In this document: positions 31,134 through 40,719 of the stretch, piece after piece
Layout: every line of letters begins with the position of its first letter
Numbering within the stretch: the first letter of the stretch is position 1
Assembly (NCBI GenBank): GCA_030827745.1
Contig: JAURDW010000009.1
Coordinates: forward strand, 1 to 43,680
Source of the DNA: Candidatus Poseidonia sp.
GTDB taxonomy: Archaea; Thermoplasmatota; Poseidoniia; Poseidoniales; Poseidoniaceae
Length of the DNA: 43,680 bases
Direction of reading: 5' to 3'
Notes under the pieces: model-generated
Database searches by the model: none
What the model was told of the DNA's origin: nothing
The model's input: only the letters and a program-made list of their open reading frames with translations
Position numbers and translations under genes: made by a program

Positions 31134-31163
31134 GAGGCGGGGCGGCGTCTGCTGCCCTGCCTC
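31134..31163 (+). terminator. 10-bp hairpin after the rhodopsin gene
   Basis: GAGGCGGGGC (31134-31143) and GCCCTGCCTC (31154-31163) form a ten-pair stem with one G-U pair and a ten-base loop, 30 bases past the rhodopsin stop. No T-tract follows. It could end or protect the rhodopsin mRNA and separate it from the LysE-type gene 56 bases further on. Confidence 0.45.
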
Positions 31164-31219
31164 CTAGGTTGAAGACGGTACGTGCGCATGCTTTTGGCGA
31201 AGCGTGGTGACCAGCCTCC

Positions 31220-31858
31220 ATGGAGGTTGGCCTCATTCTCGGTTTGGCTGCGGCTGGAACGATGCTTGGTGTCGTTGAGGGGTTGAAGCCTGGACCGTTG
31301 CTGACGATGGTGATTCGAGAGACTCTCTCGGATGGCTTGCGAGCAGGGGTATGGACGGCAGCCGCTCCGATCTTCTCGGACGGCCCGTTGGTCATTTTGA
31401 GCTTCTTCGCTGCGGCATGGATAGCGACGAACCCTTCGGTGTTGCTCGCCATCACCGTTGCAGGTGCACTCTTCCTCGCTAAAATGGGCTTGGAGTGTTT
31501 TCGCCTTGACCCCCCGGTCATCAACCGAGGGGACGTTGGGGTGCCGACGACCTCGTTTCTGAGGGGCGTGATGGTCAACCTTCTCAACCCGAACGCCTAC
31601 GTGTTCTGGTTCTTGATCGGTGGGCCACTGATGGCATCTGTGGTCGAAGAGGAATGGCTTGCCCCCGTGGCGTATGCACTTTCCTTCCTCATCACGCTGG
31701 TCTTCACCAAAGCTGGTGTAGCCTATGCCGTCCATCGGGCAAGCGACGGGATTTCGGAAACGACCTACAAGTTTCTGCTCGGCGGTTGCGGTGCCGTGAT
31801 GCTTGGGTTTTCGGTTTTCTACGCCGTCAAGGCGTACGCCCTGTTCACGCTAGGATGA
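31220..31858 (+). CDS. LysE/RhtB-family exporter
   Basis: 212 residues with six likely membrane helices. The N-terminus has the family pattern 'TMLGVVEGLKPGPLLTMV' (Gly-x-x-Pro-Gly-Pro) and a later 'FLRGVMVNLLNPNAYVFW', both typical of amino-acid exporters of the LysE, RhtB and ArgO group. It likely exports an amino acid or small metabolite; which one is unknown. ATG at 31220 with GGTGA ten bases upstream. It follows the rhodopsin by 116 bases. Its end overlaps the HGSNAT-like gene on the other strand by nine bases. Confidence 0.85.
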   Translation: MEVGLILGLAAAGTMLGVVEGLKPGPLLTMVIRETLSDGLRAGVWTAAAPIFSDGPLVILSFFAAAWIATNPSVLLAITVAGALFLAKMGLECFRLDPPVINRGDVGVPTTSFLRGVMVNLLNPNAYVFWFLIGGPLMASVVEEEWLAPVAYALSFLITLVFTKAGVAYAVHRASDGISETTYKFLLGGCGAVMLGFSVFYAVKAYALFTLG

Positions 31859-32881
31859 AATTCCTGGTCGACTCCACCGCCGCCAAGCCGATTCGAGCGT
31901 CCAACGAGGCCACCGCTTCCACCAGAAGGTGCCAAGCAACATCCACGCAGCCGTGTAGGTCACCGTGGCCACCATGGCTGCATTGAGACCCCAACCTCCC
32001 TGTTCATCCATGGTGTGAAGCCAAAACAACGGAACGAAATGGGCAACATACAGGGAGAGACTGCACCGCCCTGAAGCTGCAAGTGCATGCAACCAAGGCC
32101 TCCCCTCCACCACCAACCACATCAAGCAAACGCCGGTCAGAGCTGCAATCAAAAAGGGCCCGTTCGCCGGAAAGAAGGTGAGGCTCGCCTCCCCGGTGGG
32201 CAGCGCCCAAGCGGTCTCATTGATGATGGCATGAACGAGAATCACAACCGAGACAGCCATACCTGTTGCTAAACCAATGGCCACCGGCCGCCGCCCCGGT
32301 TGAAGAGCGAGCGTAGCACCAAATGCTCCAAACAAAACCCATGGAACAAATGGATACGTCCCCGTGAGGAGCGTGTGCATGCCCACATCGTACAACGTAC
32401 TGGTTTCGATTCTCGCTGACCAGTTTGAAGGCCCTTGCAGAGGTTTAGCATACCAAACGAAAGACAACATGACCAGCATAACGAAGGTGAACGAGATGAA
32501 GGGAGAACGACTTCTCCGAAGAAAGGCGGTCCACTGCGGTTCGCAGAGAACCATGACCCCCATCAGAGAAAGCACGCCTGGGGTCAACGGCTGGAACAAG
32601 TGAGGGGCCGAGATGTTCACGACCGCCTGACACATGAACAGAAAGGACGCCTGGCGTAAACGCTCTTGCCAAGGCCGTTTCCGCTGCATCAAGCCCCAGC
32701 CAAACAGCACAACGAAAAGAGGGGCGGCAAGGCCACCAAGTCCGGACACCATCGATGCCAGCAAGGTCAATTGAGAGGTGTCTGAAGGGGTCCATGTTGC
32801 CGCCGCATGAACCATGATCATCAGCAGGACCGCCAACCCACGGAGTGCGTCAATGGAGGTTTGACGCTCCACATCTGACAT
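31850..32881 (-). CDS. HGSNAT/DUF1624-like multi-span membrane protein
   Basis: 343 residues, about nine or ten membrane helices. The N-terminus 'RQTSIDALRGLAVLLMIMVHAA' is the signature of the DUF1624/DUF418 and heparan-alpha-glucosaminide acetyltransferase group: a polar Ser/Asp, Arg-Gly, then a helix with Met and His that could carry an acetyl group. Later, 'AASGRCSLSLYVAHFV' matches the C-terminal region of these acyltransferase-like proteins. A role in acetylating a surface glycan is possible but not shown. The ATG at 32881 is three bases after the purQ stop, so it ends the purL-purQ transcript. The link with purine synthesis is probably only positional. Confidence 0.75.
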   Translation of the reverse strand: MSDVERQTSIDALRGLAVLLMIMVHAAATWTPSDTSQLTLLASMVSGLGGLAAPLFVVLFGWGLMQRKRPWQERLRQASFLFMCQAVVNISAPHLFQPLTPGVLSLMGVMVLCEPQWTAFLRRSRSPFISFTFVMLVMLSFVWYAKPLQGPSNWSARIETSTLYDVGMHTLLTGTYPFVPWVLFGAFGATLALQPGRRPVAIGLATGMAVSVVILVHAIINETAWALPTGEASLTFFPANGPFLIAALTGVCLMWLVVEGRPWLHALAASGRCSLSLYVAHFVPLFWLHTMDEQGGWGLNAAMVATVTYTAAWMLLGTFWWKRWPRWTLESAWRRWSRPGISS

Positions 32882-32884
32882 GGT

Positions 32885-33733
32885 TCAGCCTCGATGGGTC
32901 GCCTTCACATGGTCAACGGCGTTCCGAAAAATCTGCAGGCCCTCCCCTTCCCACCCGTCGAGTGCTTCGCCAGAAGGCTGCGATGACGGGTGCGTGTGGT
33001 TGGGGTGAAGCCAGCGAGCATACACCGCCTCTGGATGGGGCATTAAGCCGAACACGAGCCCGGTGCTGTCGCAAATACCTGCAATGTTTCGCATGCTCCC
33101 GTTCGGGCTGGTGGGATAGGGCAGGACCGTTTCATTGGCTCTACCCCCGAGGTTTGTGGACGGGTCAACATAGCGGACCGTTACTTGGTGGTTGGCTTCA
33201 AGGCGGTCCAAGTCGCTGGCGGTTGGCATGACGAATTTTCCTTCGCCGTGACGCACCGGACATTCCATTCTCGTCATTCCCTTGGTCCATATGCAGGGGC
33301 TTTCGGGATCAAATTCGAGCGTCACCCATCGATCTTCGTAGCGCCCGCTGTCGTTCAAAGTCAGGCTGGCACGCTGAATGAAGTCCGGAGATTCGCCAGC
33401 ATCTGGGCCCGGAAGGAGACCGGTTTTCACCAACACCTGAAATCCGTTGCAAATGCCGATGATGGGTTTGCCAGCATCAACAAAGGAGCGCAACGCATCT
33501 CGCATGGCGAACCGCATCCGATTGCCAAGAAGACGCCCGCTGCCAAGGTGGTCACCAAACGAAAACCCGCCGGGGACAGCGAGAATGTCGTACGTATCTA
33601 GCGAGACATCGCCGGTCACAAAGCGGTTCACGTGAACCCGTTCCGCGGTCGCGCCGACGAGTTCAAACACGGCTTTGGTTTCGTGATCGCAGTTGATGCC
33701 AAAACCGAACAGAACGGCCACATGAGGGGTCAT
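32885..33733 (-). CDS. purQ: FGAM synthase glutaminase subunit
   Basis: PurQ frees ammonia from glutamine for PurL in the fourth step of purine synthesis. The 282-residue protein is a class I amidotransferase: 'VLFGFGINCDHET' at the N-terminus, 'VPGGFSFGDHL' (oxyanion region), nucleophile Cys95 in 'GICNGFQ', and the His233-Glu235 pair in 'MPHPEAVYARW'. The ATG at 33733 overlaps the purL TGA (ATGA), so synthesis of the two subunits is coupled. Length is nearer to the long PurQ type (about 260-285) than to the 220-230 of Bacillus. An in-frame start at 33772 is inside purL and not used. Confidence 0.95.
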   Translation of the reverse strand: MTPHVAVLFGFGINCDHETKAVFELVGATAERVHVNRFVTGDVSLDTYDILAVPGGFSFGDHLGSGRLLGNRMRFAMRDALRSFVDAGKPIIGICNGFQVLVKTGLLPGPDAGESPDFIQRASLTLNDSGRYEDRWVTLEFDPESPCIWTKGMTRMECPVRHGEGKFVMPTASDLDRLEANHQVTVRYVDPSTNLGGRANETVLPYPTSPNGSMRNIAGICDSTGLVFGLMPHPEAVYARWLHPNHTHPSSQPSGEALDGWEGEGLQIFRNAVDHVKATHRG

Positions 33734-36700
33734 CAGACAACACCCCCGGTCAAGTCCAATGTCCCCTTCCACGCTTCGACCAGGGCTTCAACCGGGGAGC
33801 GAAGGAGTTCTTCGTCACCGTCCAAAACCAGCAAGTCGTCGGTACCGTTGACCGTGCCGAGGACGGTGAGCGGATGGCCTTTCATCGCCGAACAGAACGC
33901 TGTCTCGTCTGCGGGAGCAACGGCCACCACGATGCGGCCCAGCGACTCGCCCCAAAGTCGTCCCCAAAGGTCGCTCGGGCCGGTGCCGTCGATGTCAATT
34001 TCAGCCCCAAGGCGTCCGCCAATGCACATTTCGGCCAATGCCACGGCAAGCCCGCCCTCGCTGCAGTCGTGAGCGGTTCGCACGAGGCCTTCTCGGATGG
34101 TTGATGCCAAGGCCCGATAGGTGGAAAGCTGCGCTTCGGGCCGCTCCAACCGTGGAACGTTGCCGCCAATGCCGTTCGCGGCCCCGGCTTCGGTCATCAT
34201 AAAGGCCAATTCTGATGCTCCGAGTTCGTTGTGGGAGGTGCCGACCAGGTAAATCCGGTCGCCGGCTTGTTTGAAATCGCTCGTGGCGGTGAAACGAACA
34301 TCGGGGTGGTCGCCAAAGAGGGAAAAGAGAAGTGTTGGAGGAATGGAAATCTTGTCCGGCCCGGTTCCATAATCGTTCTTCATGGAATCCTTTCCGCTAA
34401 CGCAAGGCAGGCGATACGCACGGCACACACGCTCCAATTCTCGGTTGGCCCTCACGAGTTGGGCAAGTTTGAACCGGCCGTCAGGTGTTTTGCTGGATTC
34501 GATGGGGTCTGGCCAACAAAAATTATCCAATCCAGCCATTTTGTCAACGTCAAGACCGACGCAAACCGCATTGCGGACCGCTTCGTCAATGGCTGCTGCG
34601 GCCATGGCTCCAGCGTCGATGTCCGCATACCTCGGGGCGATGCCACATGAGATGACGAGACCGTGGGGGTTGCCGTGGATGGGAGCGATGAGCCCGGCAT
34701 CGCCCGGTCCGTCACGCTCAACGCCAACAAAGGGTTTCACGGCAGTTTGGGCAATGACTTCGTGGTCGTATTGGCGCACCCATGTCTCCTTGCTGGCGAT
34801 GTTGGGTCGCTGCAGCATTTCCAGCAGCAGCTGGTTGTGGTTTGCGTCGCTTGGGGGCGAGAACGATGGGTGCTGGGGCGGAGCCCACGCCGATTCAAGT
34901 TCAAGTTGGGGGACCCCGTCATGAAGGAATTCAATGGGCAAATAGGCCACCGTGGTTTCGTTGTACCGAACATGGAAAACGCCGGTGGAGGTGAACGTTG
35001 CAACAGGTGTCGCCTCAACCTCGTGCAAGCGAGCAAGGTGTTCGAAAGCGGGCTGGTCTTCGGGGCGGACAGCGATGGTCATGCGTTCTTGGCTCTCTGA
35101 AACCAAGATTTCCCATGGGGAGAGCCCCGCCTGCTTCAACGGTACGCTGGCGAGGTCAATCTCGCACCCGTTCGTGTATTCTGCCATTTCCCCGATGGAC
35201 GAGGAAAGCCCCCCCGCACCGTTGTCGGTGATGCATGAAATCAAGCCAGCATCTCTGGCCTCAAGGACCATATCGACCATCTTCTTTTGGGTGATGGGAT
35301 CGCCAATTTGAACAGCACTTGAGGGCGATTCTTCGGTGAGTTCAAGCGAGGAGAACGTCGCACCATGAATGCCGTCGTAACCTACACGGCCACCCACCAT
35401 ATAGACGATGTCGCCTGCAACGGGCGTCTTCACATGGGATGGCCGCCCGTCGGCAAGGGTTCGAGGCATGATGCCCACGGTACCGCAGTAGACGAGGGGT
35501 TTGCCGATGTAACGGTCATCGAAAACGATGGCTCCGTTGACCGTAGGAATCCCCGATTCGTTGCCTCCAACGCGCACACCGGCATGAACGCCCCGTAACA
35601 CTCTGGAAGGATGGAACAGGTTGTCAGGCAAATCCCCCTCCCAGTCGGGCGGGCCAAAGCAAAACACGTCCGTGTTCGCAATAGGGCGAGCCCCCAGACC
35701 GGTTCCCAAAATATCCCGGTTGACGCCTACAATCCCGGTCATCGCACCGCCGTACGGGTCCAAGGCCGAAGGGGAATTGTGCGTTTCAGCCTTCATACAG
35801 ACGCTCCACTCATCGTCCCATGCGATCACGCCGGAGTTGTCGTGAAACACCGACAGGAGCCAGTCAACTTCGGTTTGCATGTCGTGCGTTGGCTTCATGA
35901 TGTGAGTTTTGAACAGGGAATCTATGACCGAGTCTTCGCCCGTTTCTTCATCAATATGATGAATTTTTGATGCAAAAATCTTGTGCTTGCAATGCTCACT
36001 CCATGTTTGAGCAAGACATTCCAGTTCAACGTCGGTGGGTGCATCGGGAGAAATGCCGACGGCTTCTCGAACAGCCCGAGTGGTTGCATCTCGATAGTGC
36101 GCTTGGATGGCATGCATTTCAGCCAAATTAAGCGCCAGCAACCCCTGGGTCGAAATGGATTCAAGTTCCTCATCCGCCACCTCAAGATCAACCGCTTGGG
36201 GCTCAATGAAGACCTGCTCGGGGGGCGTTGGATAGTCAAGTTGAGGCCACGCACGCGCCGTGCAGTCCTGGGCCGAGCCCACCACGGCTCGCTCGATCAA
36301 CCCGTTGTGAAGGGTGTTCGCCAGCCAATGCAGATCGCACCCCTCGGGCAAGCCATAGAAGGCGTAAGTGATGTAGGTGGAAATTCGAGCGTTTTGGTCG
36401 TCGGGGAACAACGTGAGAAAGCCGTCCGTGGCCGCTTTGCCCGGGTTGTCGGTCACACCGGGTTTGAACCCGACCGAAACGACGCCTTCGGGAACGCTTT
36501 CGAAGTGGGCCGAAGAAAGCAGCAATTCGTTGGTTGCACCGTGTTCGATGATGGGGTCTGCAAACACGTCGGCAACCCGGAGAGCAATGGCTTCCGCAGG
36601 GGTTTCAGCATCGATGAGATAGCCACAAATCGTGCGAACACGTTCAACTTCAATGCCGTGGTCGGCGTTGAGCTGGCGGCGGACCACATCGCCGCGGACA

Positions 36701-36753
36701 TCGCGCATTCCTTCCCCTTGTCGAGGCGTCACTTCCACGCGTGTGATTGGCAT
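33733..36753 (-). CDS. purL: FGAM synthase synthetase subunit, with PurS-like N-terminal part
   Basis: PurL makes formylglycinamidine ribonucleotide from FGAR, ATP and ammonia. The 1006-residue protein is longer than the usual small PurL (about 720-770). Its first 170 residues look like two PurS-like halves ('TRVEVTPRQGEGMRDVRGD', then 'VSVGFKPGVTDNPGKAATDG'), so the normally separate PurS is fused. The synthetase begins with 'TWSEHCKHK' (near 255), 'KAETHNSPSALDPYGGAMTG', 'RVGGNESGIPTVNG' and later 'DCSEGGLAVALAEM'. The glutaminase is the separate PurQ. ATG 36753 is chosen; a GTG at 36762 is possible. It lies 63 bases after uvrA on the same strand. No purS gene is seen, consistent with the fusion. 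Confidence 0.93.
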   Translation of the reverse strand: MPITRVEVTPRQGEGMRDVRGDVVRRQLNADHGIEVERVRTICGYLIDAETPAEAIALRVADVFADPIIEHGATNELLLSSAHFESVPEGVVSVGFKPGVTDNPGKAATDGFLTLFPDDQNARISTYITYAFYGLPEGCDLHWLANTLHNGLIERAVVGSAQDCTARAWPQLDYPTPPEQVFIEPQAVDLEVADEELESISTQGLLALNLAEMHAIQAHYRDATTRAVREAVGISPDAPTDVELECLAQTWSEHCKHKIFASKIHHIDEETGEDSVIDSLFKTHIMKPTHDMQTEVDWLLSVFHDNSGVIAWDDEWSVCMKAETHNSPSALDPYGGAMTGIVGVNRDILGTGLGARPIANTDVFCFGPPDWEGDLPDNLFHPSRVLRGVHAGVRVGGNESGIPTVNGAIVFDDRYIGKPLVYCGTVGIMPRTLADGRPSHVKTPVAGDIVYMVGGRVGYDGIHGATFSSLELTEESPSSAVQIGDPITQKKMVDMVLEARDAGLISCITDNGAGGLSSSIGEMAEYTNGCEIDLASVPLKQAGLSPWEILVSESQERMTIAVRPEDQPAFEHLARLHEVEATPVATFTSTGVFHVRYNETTVAYLPIEFLHDGVPQLELESAWAPPQHPSFSPPSDANHNQLLLEMLQRPNIASKETWVRQYDHEVIAQTAVKPFVGVERDGPGDAGLIAPIHGNPHGLVISCGIAPRYADIDAGAMAAAAIDEAVRNAVCVGLDVDKMAGLDNFCWPDPIESSKTPDGRFKLAQLVRANRELERVCRAYRLPCVSGKDSMKNDYGTGPDKISIPPTLLFSLFGDHPDVRFTATSDFKQAGDRIYLVGTSHNELGASELAFMMTEAGAANGIGGNVPRLERPEAQLSTYRALASTIREGLVRTAHDCSEGGLAVALAEMCIGGRLGAEIDIDGTGPSDLWGRLWGESLGRIVVAVAPADETAFCSAMKGHPLTVLGTVNGTDDLLVLDGDEELLRSPVEALVEAWKGTLDLTGGVV

Positions 36754-36816
36754 ACGGTGCACCGTGTCCTGAGGACATGCTGCGGTTGTTGAATGCGCTC
36801 TTTGTAGTCTGCGCTC

Positions 36817-39756
36817 TCATTTGTTTAGCATCTTGGCGAGGAAATGCCCGGTTGGGCTGGACGGGGATGCGGCAATTTCCTCAGGAGTGCCCGTAGCGAT
36901 GATTTGCCCACCACGCTCGCCCCCCTCTGGGCCCAAGTCGATGACCCAGTCGCAGGATTTGACCACATCGAGCTGATGTTCGATGATGACCAGCGTGTGA
37001 CCTTTGTCGCGAAGTTGGTGGAGCACCTGAATCAATTTCGCCACGTCGCTCAACGAAAGGCCGGTCGTGGGCTCGTCAAGAATGTAGACCGTGTGTTTGT
37101 TCGGCATCCTTCGCAATTCGCTGGCGAGTTTGACACGTTGCGCTTCTCCCCCCGAAAGCGTCGTGGCGGGTTGCCCTAACCGGATATAACCGAGGCCGAC
37201 TGCATCCAGAGTTTCGAGCGTTCGATGAATTTTTCGGTGGTTTTTGAAGAATTCAACGGCGTCTGCGACGGGCATCTCAAGAACATCGTGGATGTTACGC
37301 CCTTTCCACAACACTTCGAGGCATTCTCGGGTGTATCGCTTTCCATCGCAAATATCGCAAGTGATCCACACATCGGGCAGGAAGTTCATTTCCAATTTGA
37401 TTGAACCCCCTCCGGAACACGCTTCGCACCGTCCGCCTTTGACGTTGAAACTGAATTGGCCGGGTTTGTATCCCCGCTCTTTCGCCAATTTCGTATCGGC
37501 GAACAAACTGCGAATTTCATCGAAAACTTTGGTGTAGGTGGCCGGATTGGACCGGGGCGTTCGCCCGATGGGTGACTGGTCAATGATGATGGTCTTGTCC
37601 ACGTGTTCAACGCCCTCAATGCTTGAGTGGCGGCCTGGAACCGTTTCGGCACGATGAACCGCCCTCTGCAAGGCAGGAGCAAGGATCCCGGAGACGAGGG
37701 ATGATTTTCCCGAGCCTGAAACGCCGGTGACGGCCGTCATGCACCCGAGAGGGAATGCGGCGGTGACGTTTTGCAGGTTGTTGTGGCGGGCCCCCTTCAC
37801 AACGAGGTGTTTTTTCTTGGGTTTTACCCGTTGTTCGGGCCAAGGTATGCTCTTCCGCCCGCTCAAGTAGGCGCCCGTGACCGAGGCTTCAACCTTCATG
37901 ACCTCTTCTGGGGTTCCGTTGGCGACGATTTCGCCTCCTTCAAGCCCAGCACCCGGTCCCAAATCGCACAACCAATCGGCCTGGCGCAAGGTGTCTTCGT
38001 CGTGTTCGACGACCAACAAGGTGTTGCCTAAATCGCTCAATTCACGGAGGGTCTTCAACAGGCGGTCGTTGTCGCGCTGATGCAAACCGATGGAAGGTTC
38101 GTCGAGCACGTACATCACGCCGGTGAGGCGGCTCCCGATTTGGGTCGCCAAACGAATGCGTTGACTTTCACCGCCTGAAAGGGTGTTCGCCTTTCGGTCG
38201 AGGGTTAAGTAATCCAGACCAACGCTGTCCAGGAAGCCAAGTCGACCTTCGATTTCCTTGATGATTTCATGACCGATGAACTGGCTTCGGTCGTCAAGGG
38301 TTTCCAACACGTCTTCAAAGGCTTCGGGCGGGCCTTCGCCCTCTGGGAACCAAGCACGAACCAACCCCAGGGCGTCGTGCACAGAACAGCGACTCACTTC
38401 GGGCAAGCGAACGCCTCCGACAGTAACATAGCGAGCGGCACGGTTCAGTTTTTCACCGGAACATTCGGAGCAGTCGAGGTCCGTCATGCAGCCAATAAGG
38501 CGGTTTCGTGTGCGTTCTGAAGTGGTCTCTGCGTAGGTCTTCTCAAGGCGAGGGACGATGCCCTCCCAAGGTTTGCTGTACTTGTATTGGGAGCCGTTTT
38601 CTGATACAAATTCAAAGTGAATCACCGTTGACCCCGAGCCGTACAGCAAGATGTCTTTCTCGTCTTCCTCCAACATGTCAAAGGGCAAGGTGGTGGAGAT
38701 GTTGTAGTGTTCGCATGTGCACTCCAACAGTTTTCGGTACCATGAGGGCGACATGGATTGCCTCCAAGGCAGCACACAGCCGTTCGAGACGCTCAGGCTA
38801 CCGTCAACGATGAGTTCGGTGTTGAATTGGCGCTGCACACCGAGACCCTGGCAGGTCCCGCAGGCGCCCAAAGGAGAATTGAACGAAAACACCCTCGGGG
38901 AAAGTTCGGGCATGAAAGCTCCGTGCTCAGGGCATGCGAAATCTTCGGACCAAGCGATGGTTTGCCCCTGTTCGGTAGCGAGAGCGTTTGAATTTGGACT
39001 CAGTTCCGTCCCTTCTTTTGGTGCTTCGAGGCTTTCAACGGCCAAGGTGCCTCCCCCGAGGCGCAAAGCGGATTCGACCGCTTCGGTCATGCGCTGCCTT
39101 CGGTCACGGGTGCATCGTAATCGGTCGATACGGACGTCGATGTCGTGCCTGAAATTTTTATCGAGCGTGGGCGGTTCCTCAAAGGAAGTTTCGTGACCGT
39201 TGACGCGCCCGTTGAGGTAGCCCTGCTCGACCAATTGCCTGAAGAGTTCTGCATGGGTGCCCTTCCGGGCCCTTACAACCGGGCTCCAGACAGCCACTGC
39301 ATGGCCTTCCATTTGCCAGAAAACGTCGTCAACGATTTCCTGCACGGTTCGGCGAGCCACTTCTCGGCCGCATGAAGGACAGTGGGGTTTGCCGACGCGA
39401 GCCCAAAGAAGCCGGAGGTAATCCTGGATTTCCGTTACGGTGGCCACGGTTGATCGGGGGTTGTGGCTGCCTTGCTTTTGGTCGATGGAAATGGCTGGTG
39501 AAAGGCCCTCAATGGAATCGCAATCCGCCTTTTTCATTTGCCCGATGAACTGTCGGGCGTACGAAGAAAGGCTCTCCACATACCGCCGTTGCCCTTCTGC
39601 GTACAAGGTGTCGAAGGCAAGGCTGGATTTCCCGGACCCTGAAACCCCTGAGATGACAACGAATTTGCCTTTTGGAAGGTTGACGGTGATGTCTTTGAGG
39701 TTGTGGGTTCGAGCCCCTTTGACCTCAATCCAACCCTCCTGCTGAGCGTGATGCAA
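36817..39756 (-). CDS. uvrA: excinuclease ABC subunit A
   Basis: UvrA is the damage-scanning ATPase of nucleotide excision repair. The 979-residue protein has the two ABC modules: N-terminal 'ISGVSGSGKSSLAFDTLYAEG', zinc-type 'CPSCGRE', 'FSFNSPLGACGTCQGLG', 'LSGGESQRIRLATQIG', 'LDEPSIGLHQRDN'; C-terminal 'VTGVSGSGKSSLVSG', 'CEACSGGG', 'LSGGEAQRVKLA', 'ILDEPTTGLS'. It is close to the bacterial enzyme, which many mesophilic archaea have acquired. Starting at TTG 39756 is best: GGAGGT lies six bases upstream; the open frame to 39786 has no better start. uvrB and uvrC are not in the window. It sits between rluA-type and purL genes on the minus strand. Confidence 0.97.
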   Translation of the reverse strand: MHHAQQEGWIEVKGARTHNLKDITVNLPKGKFVVISGVSGSGKSSLAFDTLYAEGQRRYVESLSSYARQFIGQMKKADCDSIEGLSPAISIDQKQGSHNPRSTVATVTEIQDYLRLLWARVGKPHCPSCGREVARRTVQEIVDDVFWQMEGHAVAVWSPVVRARKGTHAELFRQLVEQGYLNGRVNGHETSFEEPPTLDKNFRHDIDVRIDRLRCTRDRRQRMTEAVESALRLGGGTLAVESLEAPKEGTELSPNSNALATEQGQTIAWSEDFACPEHGAFMPELSPRVFSFNSPLGACGTCQGLGVQRQFNTELIVDGSLSVSNGCVLPWRQSMSPSWYRKLLECTCEHYNISTTLPFDMLEEDEKDILLYGSGSTVIHFEFVSENGSQYKYSKPWEGIVPRLEKTYAETTSERTRNRLIGCMTDLDCSECSGEKLNRAARYVTVGGVRLPEVSRCSVHDALGLVRAWFPEGEGPPEAFEDVLETLDDRSQFIGHEIIKEIEGRLGFLDSVGLDYLTLDRKANTLSGGESQRIRLATQIGSRLTGVMYVLDEPSIGLHQRDNDRLLKTLRELSDLGNTLLVVEHDEDTLRQADWLCDLGPGAGLEGGEIVANGTPEEVMKVEASVTGAYLSGRKSIPWPEQRVKPKKKHLVVKGARHNNLQNVTAAFPLGCMTAVTGVSGSGKSSLVSGILAPALQRAVHRAETVPGRHSSIEGVEHVDKTIIIDQSPIGRTPRSNPATYTKVFDEIRSLFADTKLAKERGYKPGQFSFNVKGGRCEACSGGGSIKLEMNFLPDVWITCDICDGKRYTRECLEVLWKGRNIHDVLEMPVADAVEFFKNHRKIHRTLETLDAVGLGYIRLGQPATTLSGGEAQRVKLASELRRMPNKHTVYILDEPTTGLSLSDVAKLIQVLHQLRDKGHTLVIIEHQLDVVKSCDWVIDLGPEGGERGGQIIATGTPEEIAASPSSPTGHFLAKMLNK

Positions 39757-39840
39757 AGTGGGACCTCCGTGTTTTCCAACCGCCAACGGTTCTTCAAGTC
39801 CTGCTTCCTCTCGTCTTACGGCCTTTCTGCCCGGTTCCGT

Positions 39841-40710
39841 TCAGGAAAAGGCCGGTGGCAGCGGCGCTTCGAAACGAACTGGGTCATCGGTTTCGGGATG
39901 AAGGAATTCCAATGCGCTTGCGTGCAGAAGGATGCGCCCCTGCGGGTTCGTTGCTGCTCCGTGGCGCTCGTCACCAACCACCGGGGACCCCAGGTGCTGC
40001 ATCGCCATTCGGATTTGGTGGCGACGACCGGTTTCGATCATCACATCGACCATGGAGGTGCTTTCGTCCGAGGAAGTCACGCTGTAATGGGAAATCGCCT
40101 CTTTTCCCCGAGGGTGGTCCGGATTCACCGCCTTCACGTTGAGGTGCTTGTCTTCCATCAGCCATGTCCGCACGGTGCCCGTAACAGGGTCGGGCCGCCC
40201 TTCGACTTTGGCGGTGTAGAGTCGGTGAACGCTTCGCTCAGCAAATTGCGATTGGAGTTCCCGCTTGGCGTCCTTGGTTTTCGCAAGGACCATCACGCCA
40301 GAGGTCTCCCGGTCGAGACGGTGGACGATAAAGCACCAAGCGTTTTGGTCCGAGCGTTTGATGTGTTCAACGCAGCGGCTGTGAAGGGTGTCAACTTCCA
40401 AGCGGTCGGTGGCCACGGACAATTGGTGTGCGGGTTTGTTGACCACCAGCAAGGTTTCATCCTCAAAAAGCACCTCGATGTCCACGGGTGTAGGCGCAGG
40501 TGGCGGCGTAATTTCTTCCGCCTTTGCACGGGGGAGAACCTTGACCACATCGCCGACGCAAACCTCGTGTTTCGCACGGTGGACGACGCTGTCGTTCACC
40601 GTCACGCGCCCTTGCGTGAGCATTTTTCGTAACGTGGTGGTGCTGGAATTGGGATGAAGTGTTTGGAGAACCCCCAAGAGGGGGCCGTCCTGTTCTACCA
40701 TCGCCTCCAT
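39841..40710 (-). CDS. RluA-family pseudouridine synthase with S4 domain
   Basis: Converts uridine in RNA to pseudouridine. The 289-residue protein has an S4 RNA-binding domain at about 15-60 ('TLRKMLTQGRVTVNDSVV'), then the catalytic domain from about 80 with 'VVNKPAHQLS', the active-site Asp133 in 'HRLDRETSGVM', and the RluA motif 'GRRHQIRMAMQHLGSPVVGD'. The domain order is that of bacterial RluC/RluD. The RNA target is not evident. ATG at 40710, nine bases after the moeA stop; in one minus-strand set with moeA and uvrA. Confidence 0.92.
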   Translation of the reverse strand: MEAMVEQDGPLLGVLQTLHPNSSTTTLRKMLTQGRVTVNDSVVHRAKHEVCVGDVVKVLPRAKAEEITPPPAPTPVDIEVLFEDETLLVVNKPAHQLSVATDRLEVDTLHSRCVEHIKRSDQNAWCFIVHRLDRETSGVMVLAKTKDAKRELQSQFAERSVHRLYTAKVEGRPDPVTGTVRTWLMEDKHLNVKAVNPDHPRGKEAISHYSVTSSDESTSMVDVMIETGRRHQIRMAMQHLGSPVVGDERHGAATNPQGRILLHASALEFLHPETDDPVRFEAPLPPAFS

Positions 40711-40719
40711 GATGGTCCC

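Noticed and set aside
39703-40632. 309-codon open frame opposite the pseudouridine synthase
   Set aside because: Antisense shadow; the minus-strand S4 and RluA motifs are clear.
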